Shown here one piece after another: positions 1 to 6,473 of a stretch of DNA of 9,561 nt. Under the pieces are notes generated by a model. That model worked only from the letters and a program-made list of their open reading frames with translations. It was not told the DNA's origin and did no database searches. Source of the stretch: JADKIH01 sp031411835 (GTDB lineage: Bacteria > Bacteroidota > Bacteroidia > AKYH767-A > 2013-40CM-41-45). The stretch's first letter is position 1; each line of letters opens with the position of its first letter. The translations under genes were made by a program, and so were the position numbers. The stretch spans positions 1 through 9,561 of the forward strand of contig JANOBV010000205.1 in NCBI GenBank assembly GCA_031411835.1, read 5' to 3'.

Positions 1-1361
1 TCAATGGCAATTTTCATTTCATACTTTACAATGCTACCTTGTACATCGAACAATTGATAGCTGAATGATTGATCGGAATTTAATTTCAAATTGATGTATG
101 AATCAGTTGGATTTGTGATCAGTTCGTTTTCATCTGCTGAATTTCCTTTTCTAAAAAGTCCGTTGTTTTTTAGCATGGAGTAAGTAAACCACATTGAACC
201 TGTACACATGTTTGCTGTAGGATTCGTAAATGAATATTGGTTTTCGGGGAATTCATAGCATGAACAACCTGCACACATATATGACGGATCATTCAGTTTA
301 TCCAGAAACATTTGTTCTACTGAATACATATTTCCGGATGCCAGCGGTATAACACCTGATAAATATCTTCCTAAATGTTCTTCAGGTGTTGTCGAAGAAT
401 TGCAATAAGAAAATGAATTGCTTTGAGCACTAAATCCTGTATAGAATTTTGTTCCGTTTCGAGAAAACTGATCTGAGAGTAAATGAAGCAATCTGCAATT
501 TATGTCGTAAGTGCCGGAAGCATTAAATGGACTTGTATAAAAGGGGATCATCATTTTGTCGATCAATGGATCGGCTTGTTCAATTTGGTCTGTTGCTGTC
601 CAACCCGCAAGTCTGAAATAATCACTTGGTTCAAATTCAGCTTCAACTGTAAAATTTCTGCAATTGCATTTTAGCATTTGCAGGAATTGCAAGATTGATT
701 TATAGCTTTCGAATTTTGCTTTCGCAGCAACTAAATTTCCTGAACTTATAGTTTTCCAATATTGATCTTCTAAGTAGAAAACGTCGATCAAGGAATTGCA
801 ATTTGCCGGCCCCGGCTGTTGCATTGTTTTGATAAACTTCATAGCAGTTAAAAAGAATTTAATCGTTTCTGAGCGCTGGAGGTCATCATTATTTCTCACA
901 TCATTTATCAGCGAATCAAGTTGAGAGCGAGTATATGGAGATCCTGACGAAATACAAGTTGATGAAAAGAAATCAGCGACTTTTAAATTTTTACTTCTGG
1001 AATTGTAATCAGTTTTTCTCCCAATGATTCCAATTTGCAATTGCGGAAATTCTTTTTTTAGTCTTGTCAGAAATGCTTTGAACGCAGGTTCCATCGCAGG
1101 ATTACCGATTACTTTACTGTGATCAAGATCGTATAAAGCAATGTAGCCGATATAATTTTCTCTGATGTACGTTTTTAAAACATCAAATGAATATGAGTTT
1201 CCAACGCTGATATCGCGGATAATATCATCGGTGCAATCGACAAACATTCCTCTCGTATATTGAAAGTTGTTTGTCGGCGGTGCCTGATGTTGCAGTGCTG
1301 TTTGTGCAAAATTGCTTGAAGCAATGATGAGCAGAATTAGTGTTGTGTATATAGATTTCAT
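1..1361 (-). CDS. Secreted Cys-rich protein with T9SS C-terminal sorting domain (partial, 3' end off window)
   Basis: Reading the minus strand from the ATG at 1361 gives 453 uninterrupted codons running off the left edge. Residues 1-20 (MKSIYTTLILLIIASSNFAQ) form a Sec signal peptide with likely cleavage near FA-Q. Residues 21-410 are an ectodomain I do not recognise. It carries about 11 cysteines, including C232/C234 and a C363-x2-C366-x-C368 cluster. Residues 70-115 (YIALYDL, then a helix, then FPQLQIGIIG) alternate strand and helix, which could suit a beta/alpha fold, but this is only an impression. From residue 414 the pattern NPTDSYINLKL followed by YQLFDVQGSIVK matches the type A T9SS sorting tail (PNP-x-LxLxL ... 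YxLxDxxGxxV). That predicts export across the outer membrane and surface attachment or release. The last ~20-30 residues of the tail are missing because of the window edge. The gene diverges from murA. Function is unknown; the sorting tail is the secure part. Confidence 0.85.
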   Translation of the reverse strand, partial: MKSIYTTLILLIIASSNFAQTALQHQAPPTNNFQYTRGMFVDCTDDIIRDISVGNSYSFDVLKTYIRENYIGYIALYDLDHSKVIGNPAMEPAFKAFLTRLKKEFPQLQIGIIGRKTDYNSRSKNLKVADFFSSTCISSGSPYTRSQLDSLINDVRNNDDLQRSETIKFFLTAMKFIKTMQQPGPANCNSLIDVFYLEDQYWKTISSGNLVAAKAKFESYKSILQFLQMLKCNCRNFTVEAEFEPSDYFRLAGWTATDQIEQADPLIDKMMIPFYTSPFNASGTYDINCRLLHLLSDQFSRNGTKFYTGFSAQSNSFSYCNSSTTPEEHLGRYLSGVIPLASGNMYSVEQMFLDKLNDPSYMCAGCSCYEFPENQYSFTNPTANMCTGSMWFTYSMLKNNGLFRKGNSADENELITNPTDSYINLKLNSDQSFSYQLFDVQGSIVKYEMKIAI

Positions 1362-1487
1362 TTTTGGTTTTTTTTATTTGACAAAGATGAAGTCTGGAAA
1401 TCAATTCTGCATCCAGCAAAAGAAGGAGGTTTTTTTATCCATCATATATTAAAGAAAACTGTTCAAAACTTTAATGACGCTATAGGT

Positions 1488-1495
1488 AAACTTTG
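1488..1495 (+). promoter_or_regulatory. Weak candidate -7 element for murA
   Basis: AAACTTTG matches the Bacteroidota -7 consensus TAnnTTTG except at its first base, and it is followed by CG much as the better promoters here are followed by CACC or TACC. It sits about 50 bases before the murA start in the only intergenic space available to that gene. I see no convincing -33 TTTG box at the right distance, so this is a tentative call. Confidence 0.25.
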
Positions 1496-1547
1496 CGATA
1501 AGTATTTTTTCTTCGTATGTCGTTTAAAGTCGACTAAAAAGAAGTTT

Positions 1548-2864
1548 ATGGCAAATAGTTTTGAAGTAACGGGCGGGTTCGAACTTTCAGGTGAGCTAGT
1601 TCCTCAAGGGGCAAAAAATGAAGCTCTGCAGATTTTATGTGCAGTCTTATTGACTCCTGAAAAGATGGTGATCAGAAATATTCCTGATATCCGTGATGTA
1701 AATAAATTGATTGAATTGCTTCAGCACCTTGGAGTAACAGTTGAACAAACAGGAGTTCTAAAAGGTGAATTCACTTTCCATGCGAAGAATATAAACATCG
1801 ATTATCTCGATACTCCTGATTTTAAAAAGCAAGCTTCAGAACTACGCGGTTCTATCATGATCGTTGGTCCTTTGTTAGCCCGCTATGGTAAAGCACGGAT
1901 TCCTAAACCGGGCGGTGATAAAATCGGACGTCGTCGACTCGATACTCACTTCGTTGGATTTCAATCATTGGGCGCCAACTTCGATTACAATGAGCAAGAT
2001 GGTTTTTACAATGTGACGGCTAAAAAATTGAAAGGTGCATACATGTTGCTTGATGAAGCATCAGTAACAGGCACAGCAAATATAGTTATGGCTGCTGTAC
2101 TTGCAGAAGGTATAACAACAATTTACAATGCAGCTTGCGAACCATACTTGCAACAACTTTGCAACATGCTTAATCGTATGGGAGCAAAGATCTCCGGTAT
2201 TGGTTCCAATTTATTAGTGATCGAAGGGGTTACTTCATTGAAAGGAACTGAACACAAAATGTTGCCCGATATGATTGAGATCGGTTCTTTCATTGGACTT
2301 GCAGCAATGACAAAATCAGAGATCACTATCAAAGAAGTTGGATATCCTCATTTGGGAATTATTCCGGAAGTATTCCGCCGTTTAGGTATTCAAATTGAAT
2401 TGCGAGGTGACGATCTTTTTATTCCACGTCAAGAAAATTATGAAATTGAATCGTTCATCGATGGATCAATACTTACTGTTGCTGATGCCATCTGGCCCGG
2501 ATTTACACCCGATCTATTAAGTGTTGTTTTAGTAACTGCAACTCAGGCAAACGGAACTGTTCTCATTCATCAGAAAATGTTTGAAAGCCGTTTGTTCTTC
2601 GTCGATAAATTGATTGACATGGGCGCTCAGATCATTCTTTGTGATCCGCATCGTGCAACTGTAATTGGACTAAACCGTAAGGTTCCTCTTAAAGCAATTC
2701 AAATGACATCACCCGATATCAGAGCGGGAGTAGCGCTGCTTATCGCTGCATTATCAGCAAAAGGCAAGAGCGTGATTCATAATATCGAGCAAATTGATAG
2801 AGGTTACCAGCGAATAGATGAGCGATTAAATGCTATTGGAGCCAAAATTGTCCGTGTCCAATAA
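1548..2864 (+). CDS. murA: UDP-N-acetylglucosamine 1-carboxyvinyltransferase (MurA), Asp-type active site
   Basis: MurA transfers enolpyruvate from PEP to UDP-GlcNAc, the first committed cytoplasmic step of peptidoglycan synthesis. The 438-residue product is slightly longer than the E. coli enzyme (419). Family landmarks occur in order: GAKNEAL with K23 (E. coli K22), ELRGSI with R100 (R91), the PGG loop at 121-123, FTPDLL with D322 (D305), and IDRGYQRIDERL with R418 (R397). The loop residue that is Cys115 in E. coli is Asp124 here (PGGDKIG). C115D-type enzymes are known to be active and fosfomycin-insensitive, so intrinsic resistance of this target is predicted. The ATG at 1548 has no Shine-Dalgarno sequence but gives the expected N-terminus (MANSFEVTGG). 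The gene appears monocistronic: a promoter for the next gene lies downstream, and no clear terminator follows murA. Confidence 0.97.
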   Translation: MANSFEVTGGFELSGELVPQGAKNEALQILCAVLLTPEKMVIRNIPDIRDVNKLIELLQHLGVTVEQTGVLKGEFTFHAKNINIDYLDTPDFKKQASELRGSIMIVGPLLARYGKARIPKPGGDKIGRRRLDTHFVGFQSLGANFDYNEQDGFYNVTAKKLKGAYMLLDEASVTGTANIVMAAVLAEGITTIYNAACEPYLQQLCNMLNRMGAKISGIGSNLLVIEGVTSLKGTEHKMLPDMIEIGSFIGLAAMTKSEITIKEVGYPHLGIIPEVFRRLGIQIELRGDDLFIPRQENYEIESFIDGSILTVADAIWPGFTPDLLSVVLVTATQANGTVLIHQKMFESRLFFVDKLIDMGAQIILCDPHRATVIGLNRKVPLKAIQMTSPDIRAGVALLIAALSAKGKSVIHNIEQIDRGYQRIDERLNAIGAKIVRVQ

Positions 2865-2895
2865 TTTTTTACTGTAAATCTTCGGGAATAGTGAA

Positions 2896-2923
2896 TTTTC
2901 AGGCCATTTAAGCGTTATATTTG
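2896..2923 (+). promoter_or_regulatory. Bacteroidota-type promoter of the tlpA-like gene
   Basis: TATATTTG at 2916-2923 is an exact TAnnTTTG -7 element. TTTTC at 2896-2900 sits 20 bases upstream (start to start) in the -33 position. Transcription should begin near 2929-2931, leaving a leader of about 45 bases before the ATG at 2974. The promoter of grpE at 3555-3582 repeats the same two boxes with the same spacing, which supports both calls. Confidence 0.7.
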
Positions 2924-2973
2924 TACCTTGATGGCAGGATAATTGCTTCTTGTGCACCGCAAAAAAAATAATG

Positions 2974-3498
2974 ATGAAAAAAATAATCTTCGCTTTGGCT
3001 GTTTTAGTTTCTACTTCAACAGTTAGTTATTCTCAAAAGCCGGCAGGTACTGTCGGAACGGAAGTAGGAAATAAAGCTCCCGAAATGAATTTCGAATCTC
3101 CGGAAGGAAAAACAATAGCACTTTCCAGCTTAAAAGGTAAAATGGTGTTGATTGATTTCTGGGCTTCATGGTGTGGACCTTGTAGACGTGAAAATCCAAA
3201 CGTTGTTCAAGCGTATACGAAATTCAAAAATTCGAATTTTAAATCAGGTAAAGGTTTCACTGTATATGGTGTATCACTTGATAAAGACAAAGCAGCATGG
3301 ATGGGTGCAATCAAACAAGATAAATTAGAATGGCCTAACCATGTAAGTGATTTAAAATGGTGGTACTCTGATGCAGCAAAATTGTACAACGTTCAGTCAA
3401 TTCCTACAAATTGGTTGATCGACGGAAATGGAATCATTATCGGTAGAGACCTTAGAGGTGCAGCTTTAGAGCAAGCAATTGAAGGACAAATAAAATAA
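2974..3498 (+). CDS. TlpA-family periplasmic thioredoxin-like oxidoreductase
   Basis: The product is a 174-residue thiol-disulfide reductase of the TlpA/ResA/AhpC-TSA superfamily, probably keeping envelope cysteines reduced. Residues 1-21 (MKKIIFALAVLVSTSTVSYSQ) are a Sec signal peptide. There is no lipobox cysteine, so the mature protein is probably soluble in the periplasm. The domain starts at VGNKAPEMNFESPEG (31-45). The redox motif FWASWCGPCR has C67 and C70, and the cis-proline loop is SIPTNWLID with P144. The reading frame extends upstream to a TTG at 2950. I chose the ATG at 2974 because it opens directly into a standard signal peptide; the adjacent ATG at 2971 would add only one Met. 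The gene has its own promoter and terminator, so it is a single-gene unit. The redox partner is not identifiable here. Confidence 0.9.
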   Translation: MKKIIFALAVLVSTSTVSYSQKPAGTVGTEVGNKAPEMNFESPEGKTIALSSLKGKMVLIDFWASWCGPCRRENPNVVQAYTKFKNSNFKSGKGFTVYGVSLDKDKAAWMGAIKQDKLEWPNHVSDLKWWYSDAAKLYNVQSIPTNWLIDGNGIIIGRDLRGAALEQAIEGQIK

Positions 3499-3519
3499 GG
3501 ATCTAAAATAATTTAAGTG

Positions 3520-3550
3520 AAAGCAGGGGCAATGCTCCTGCTTTTTTTTT
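3520..3550 (+). terminator. Intrinsic terminator after the tlpA-like gene
   Basis: The arm AAGCAGGGGC (3521-3530) and the arm GCTCCTGCTT (3534-3543) pair over all 10 positions, one being a G-U wobble, around a 3-base AAT loop. A T run at 3542-3550 follows. It starts about 20 bases after the stop codon at 3498 and separates this gene from the chaperone operon. Confidence 0.93.
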
Positions 3551-3554
3551 GGCC

Positions 3555-3582
3555 TTTTCACCAATAGAAAACCTTATATTTG
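3555..3582 (+). promoter_or_regulatory. Bacteroidota-type promoter of the grpE-dnaJ operon
   Basis: TATATTTG at 3575-3582 matches the TAnnTTTG -7 consensus exactly. TTTTC at 3555-3559 occupies the -33 position, 20 bases upstream start to start. The promoter lies immediately after the preceding terminator. The predicted transcription start is near 3588-3590, giving a leader of about 90 bases before grpE, clearly longer than that of the neighbouring tlpA-like gene. No CIRCE element is present. The boxes match the housekeeping sigma consensus, with no sign of a separate heat-shock sigma site. Confidence 0.75.
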
Positions 3583-3587
3583 CACCT

Positions 3588-3660
3588 GCCAAATTGACCT
3601 CTTAATTGGAGTGGCAAAGTACTTGACTAACCACTCTAAATCCTCAAATTTTGTCAATTT
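3588..3660 (+). promoter_or_regulatory. Foldable 5' leader of grpE-dnaJ mRNA (candidate regulatory structure)
   Basis: Two nested inverted repeats are visible. The outer pair is AAATTGAC (3591-3598) with GTCAATTT (3653-3660), 8 of 8 bases paired. The inner pair is TTGGAGTGG (3606-3614) with CCACTCTAA (3631-3639), 9 pairs including one G-U, closing a 16-base loop that itself contains the palindrome AAGTACTT (3617-3624). The outer 5' arm falls almost at the predicted transcription start, and the outer 3' arm ends 20 bases before the grpE ATG. An AU-rich closing stem before a heat-shock operon could act as a thermosensor, an mRNA 5' stabiliser or a protein site. The pairing is observed; the function is inference. 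Confidence 0.4.
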
Positions 3661-3680
3661 TTAACAATATCAGAAATAAA

Positions 3681-4253
3681 ATGAAATCGAAAGATCAAAC
3701 GCATGACATGGAGAATGGTGCTGAAAACGAAAATATGACTACTGAAAACACCCAAAATAATCAGAACGAAGAGGCTTTGCCGGATTCAACAATTGAAGAA
3801 ATAGATCCAATTGCAAAACTGGAAGCAGAATTGACAGAGTCGAGAGACAAATATCTGTACATGTATTCTGAATTTGAAAACTATAAACGACGTGTTTCTC
3901 GCGATCGAATCGAGCAGTCAAAACTTGCAGGCTCCGATGTTTTTTTAACGATCCTTCCAATCATCGATGATATGGAACGAGCAATTAAATCGAGTGAAAA
4001 TACAACAGATGTTGAAGCAATAAAAGCAGGTATTAAGTTGATTTTTTCAAAACTTAAATCATCAACTGAAAGTAAAGGATTAAAACCAATGGATGCAACA
4101 GGAAAAGATTTTAATCCTGATTTGCATGATGCAATTACAAATGTTCCTGCTCCCTCTGAAGACATGAAAGGGAAAGTAATTGATGAAGTTGAAAAAGGAT
4201 ATTTTCTGAATGACAAAGTTCTTCGTCATGCTAAAGTGGTTGTTGGAAATTAA
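3681..4253 (+). CDS. grpE: Nucleotide exchange factor GrpE
   Basis: GrpE is the cytoplasmic dimeric exchange factor that releases ADP from DnaK. The 190-residue product has the usual build: an acidic, Asn/Gln/Glu-rich N-terminus (about 1-45), a long helix starting around IAKLEAELTESRDKYLYMYSEF, and then the C-terminal beta domain. Signature segments are EFENYKRRV, ILPIIDDMERAI, FNPDLHDAI and, near the C-terminus, GKVIDEVEKGYFLNDKVLRHAKVVVG. I chose the ATG at 3681. The frame also opens at a TTG at 3651, which would add 10 residues (MSIFNNIRNK) of unconserved sequence. dnaJ follows after 18 bases with no intervening promoter or terminator, so the two are co-transcribed. dnaK must lie elsewhere. 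Confidence 0.96.
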   Translation: MKSKDQTHDMENGAENENMTTENTQNNQNEEALPDSTIEEIDPIAKLEAELTESRDKYLYMYSEFENYKRRVSRDRIEQSKLAGSDVFLTILPIIDDMERAIKSSENTTDVEAIKAGIKLIFSKLKSSTESKGLKPMDATGKDFNPDLHDAITNVPAPSEDMKGKVIDEVEKGYFLNDKVLRHAKVVVGN

Positions 4254-4271
4254 GATCGTATAAAAAAGATT

Positions 4272-5423
4272 ATGTCTAAAAGAGATTACTACGAAATACT
4301 TGGAGTTGCAAAAGGTGCTGCTGAAGGCGATATAAAAAAAGCATATCGTCAGATGGCTTTAAAGTTTCATCCTGATAAAAATCCAGGCAATAAAGAAGCG
4401 GAAGAAAAGTTCAAAGAAGCTGCTGAAGCATATGAAGTGTTAAGCAATTCGGAGAAACGTCAACGTTACGATCAATTCGGACATCGTGGGATGAACGGCG
4501 GTGGTGGTGGCGGCCAAGGCGGAATGAACATGGAAGATATCTTCTCCCATTTCGGTGATGTTTTCGGCGGCGACGGAAATTCTTTCGAAAGTTTCTTCGG
4601 CGGTGGCGGCGGAAGAGGTGGTCGCAGAGTAAATCGCGGAACCAATCTTCGTGTTAAAGTGAGTCTTACTTTAGAAGAGATCGCTCATGGCGTAGAGAAA
4701 AAAATAAAAGTCAACAAACAAATTTCTTGTACATCTTGCAAAGGCTCAGGCGCTCAAGATGGAGCAGCTTTTCATAAATGTGCAACGTGTAACGGTGCCG
4801 GTCAGGTTCATAGAGTGACGAGTACTTTCATTGGACAAATGCGAACTACTGCTACTTGTCCAACTTGTAATGGCGAAGGTCAAACAATTCAGAATAAATG
4901 TAAGTCATGCCATGGAAGTGGATTGCAACATGGCGAAGAAGTGATTGCAATTAATATCCCGGCCGGTGTTGGTGAAGGAATGCAGTTGACTGTAAGCGGA
5001 AAAGGAAATGCTGCTGAACGCGGTGGTGTACCCGGTGATCTTTTCATTGTAATTGAAGAAGTAAAACATCCGCATTTACAAAGAGACGGAAACAACCTTT
5101 TGCATGATCTATACATTAATTTTGCTGATGCATCATTGGGAATTTCACTTGAGATTCCAACCATCGATGGAAAAGCAAAGATCAAGATCGATCCGGGAAC
5201 TCAAGCCGGTAAAGTGTTGCGATTGAAAGGCAAAGGTTTGCCTTCTGTAAATAGCTATGGTAAAGGTGACTTGTTGGTGAATATCAACGTGTGGACTCCT
5301 CAGCATGTTTCTGCAGAAGAGAAAAAGCTTTTAGAGCAACTAAGAAATTCTCCAAATTTTAAACCTAATCCGGGAAAAGGCGATAAAAGTTTTCGCGACA
5401 GAGTAAGAGAATTTTTCGAGTAA
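4272..5423 (+). CDS. dnaJ: Chaperone protein DnaJ (Hsp40, type I)
   Basis: DnaJ delivers unfolded clients to DnaK and stimulates its ATPase. All type I parts are present in 383 residues. The J domain is at 1-70 with the HPD triad at 33-35 (KFHPDKNPGN). A Gly/Phe-rich linker runs from about 74 to 117, with repeated SFF/FGG/GGGG segments. The zinc-binding region has four intact CxxCxGxG repeats at C153 (CTSCKGSG), C170 (CATCNGAG), C196 (CPTCNGEG) and C210 (CKSCHGSG). C-terminal substrate-binding domains span about 225-345, including INIPAGVGEGM and IDPGTQAGKVLRLKGKG, with the dimerisation tail after that. No key residue is missing. The start ATG follows an A-rich stretch rather than a Shine-Dalgarno site, as elsewhere here. 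It is the second gene of the grpE operon and is closed by the terminator at 5467. Confidence 0.98.
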   Translation: MSKRDYYEILGVAKGAAEGDIKKAYRQMALKFHPDKNPGNKEAEEKFKEAAEAYEVLSNSEKRQRYDQFGHRGMNGGGGGGQGGMNMEDIFSHFGDVFGGDGNSFESFFGGGGGRGGRRVNRGTNLRVKVSLTLEEIAHGVEKKIKVNKQISCTSCKGSGAQDGAAFHKCATCNGAGQVHRVTSTFIGQMRTTATCPTCNGEGQTIQNKCKSCHGSGLQHGEEVIAINIPAGVGEGMQLTVSGKGNAAERGGVPGDLFIVIEEVKHPHLQRDGNNLLHDLYINFADASLGISLEIPTIDGKAKIKIDPGTQAGKVLRLKGKGLPSVNSYGKGDLLVNINVWTPQHVSAEEKKLLEQLRNSPNFKPNPGKGDKSFRDRVREFFE

Positions 5424-5466
5424 AAGAATCTACAATTTCTTGTTTACAGAAATGTAAAAATAAATC

Positions 5467-5499
5467 AAACCCCGACTGTTTATTCAGCCGGGGTTTTTT
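5467..5499 (+). terminator. Intrinsic terminator after dnaJ
   Basis: AAACCCCGACTG (5467-5478) pairs with CAGCCGGGGTTT (5485-5496) around a 6-base TTTATT loop, with a single A-C mismatch at 5475/5488. A run of six T's (5494-5499) follows. The 5' arm begins with AAA on the top strand, so the element would be a weaker terminator in the opposite direction. It ends the grpE-dnaJ transcript 43 bases after the stop codon. Confidence 0.93.
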
Positions 5500-5525
5500 A
5501 CATTTACGCATCTTCTCATATCAAT

Positions 5526-6449
5526 ATGAACATTCTTGAAATTGAAAATGTCTCGAAGAATTATGCAGCGCATAAAGCTTTAGATGGAATTACACTACAC
5601 ATTCCCGAAAAATGTGTATTCGGTTTGCTGGGTCCTAATGGTGCCGGTAAAACTTCTCTCATTCGTATCATTACACAGATCACAGCTCCTGATACTGGTC
5701 GAATCCTTTTCAAAGGTCAACCACTCAGCAGTGAACATGTTCGTCAAATGGGTTACTTGCCCGAAGAGCGCGGACTTTACAAAAAGATGGAAGTCGGTGA
5801 ACAAGCACTTTATCTCGCTCGTTTGAAAGGAATGTCACGCGCTGATGCAATGAAGAAGTTGAAATACTGGTTCGAAAAATTTGAGATCCAAGCTTGGTGG
5901 AAAAAGAAAGTAGAAGAACTTTCAAAAGGGATGGCGCAAAAAGTTCAGTTCATCACAACTGTTTTACATGAACCGGAATTTTTAATTCTTGATGAACCAT
6001 TTACCGGTTTCGATCCAATCAATGCAGAGCTTGTAAAAAATGAATTGCTCGAATTGAGAAGCAAAGGTGCTACTATTGTATTGTCTACTCATAGAATGGA
6101 AAGTGTTGAAGAGCTTTGCAACAATATTGCATTGATCGATAAAGCGCATGTAATTCTCGATGGTTCTGTAAAAGATATCAGAAAACAATTCAGAAGTCAT
6201 ACGTTTGAAATTAACTATGTAGGAAATCGAATTGGTTTCACAAATGCACTGTGGACAGGATTTGAATTACTCGACTTGAAAGAAGAAGGAGAGCATAGCT
6301 CAGCGAAAGTTAAGATGCTCGGAGGAAATTTATCAGTGAATGATTTACTTTCTCTGCTGATGCCGCATGTGCAAATTCTAGGATTGCAAGAGGTCATTCC
6401 TAGTATGAACGATATATTTATCAAACAAGTAAGTGAAAACAGAAATTAA
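5526..6449 (+). CDS. ABC-2 type exporter, ATP-binding subunit (NatA-like)
   Basis: This is the cytoplasmic ATPase of an ABC-2 exporter, paired with the permease that starts 24 bases downstream. In 307 residues it shows Walker A GPNGAGKT (36-43), the subgroup segment GYLPEERGLYKKMEV (76-90) where the Q-loop lies, a signature LSKGMAQKV (132-140) in place of LSGGQ, Walker B FLILDEPF with D156 and E157, the D-loop at GFDP and the switch His189 (STHRM). About 90 residues beyond the nucleotide-binding domain (218-307) resemble the DUF4162-type tail common in NatA/YhaQ-like proteins. NatA itself is the ATPase of a Na+ exporter in Bacillus, but the substrate here cannot be inferred. It starts at ATG 5526 after the dnaJ terminator. 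A near -7 sequence, TACATTTA at 5499-5506, is the best but imperfect promoter candidate. Confidence 0.93.
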   Translation: MNILEIENVSKNYAAHKALDGITLHIPEKCVFGLLGPNGAGKTSLIRIITQITAPDTGRILFKGQPLSSEHVRQMGYLPEERGLYKKMEVGEQALYLARLKGMSRADAMKKLKYWFEKFEIQAWWKKKVEELSKGMAQKVQFITTVLHEPEFLILDEPFTGFDPINAELVKNELLELRSKGATIVLSTHRMESVEELCNNIALIDKAHVILDGSVKDIRKQFRSHTFEINYVGNRIGFTNALWTGFELLDLKEEGEHSSAKVKMLGGNLSVNDLLSLLMPHVQILGLQEVIPSMNDIFIKQVSENRN

Positions 6450-6473
6450 TCAGAAGGCTTAACAAATTTTATC

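Noticed and set aside
483..674. A 63-codon plus-strand open frame within the first gene.
   Set aside because: It lies opposite the coherent 453-codon minus-strand gene with signal peptide and sorting tail, so it is a shadow.
1..1361. Clustering of GCAATT/AATTGC (about 12 occurrences, several overlapping as in 660-668 and 794-803) in the T9SS gene, suggesting a repeat or uptake-type word.
   Set aside because: The word is also frequent elsewhere in the window (about 3 in murA), several counts are overlapping pairs, and many encode Asn-Cys, Cys-Asn or Gln-Phe in a Cys/Asn-rich protein. A genome-wide word count would be needed to revive it.
1382..1389. CATCTTTG on the minus strand as a -7 element for the secreted-protein gene.
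   Set aside because: The first consensus T is missing and no -33 box lies at a suitable distance, so it is too weak to list as a feature.
3606..3639. Possible CIRCE (HrcA operator) before grpE, because GAGTG and CACTC halves are present.
   Set aside because: CIRCE reads TTAGCACTC-N9-GAGTGCTAA. Here the halves are in the opposite order (GAGTGG first, CCACTC second) with a 16-base gap, so it is not a CIRCE site.
3881..4216. A 111-codon open frame on the minus strand opposite grpE, and similar antisense frames opposite dnaJ, murA and the ABC genes.
   Set aside because: Each lies fully inside a well-conserved gene on the other strand, shows no family resemblance, and has no leader or promoter of its own. 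They are frame shadows.
4494..4623. GGC/GGT-rich short repeats resembling a tandem repeat.
   Set aside because: They encode the normal Gly/Phe-rich linker of DnaJ.
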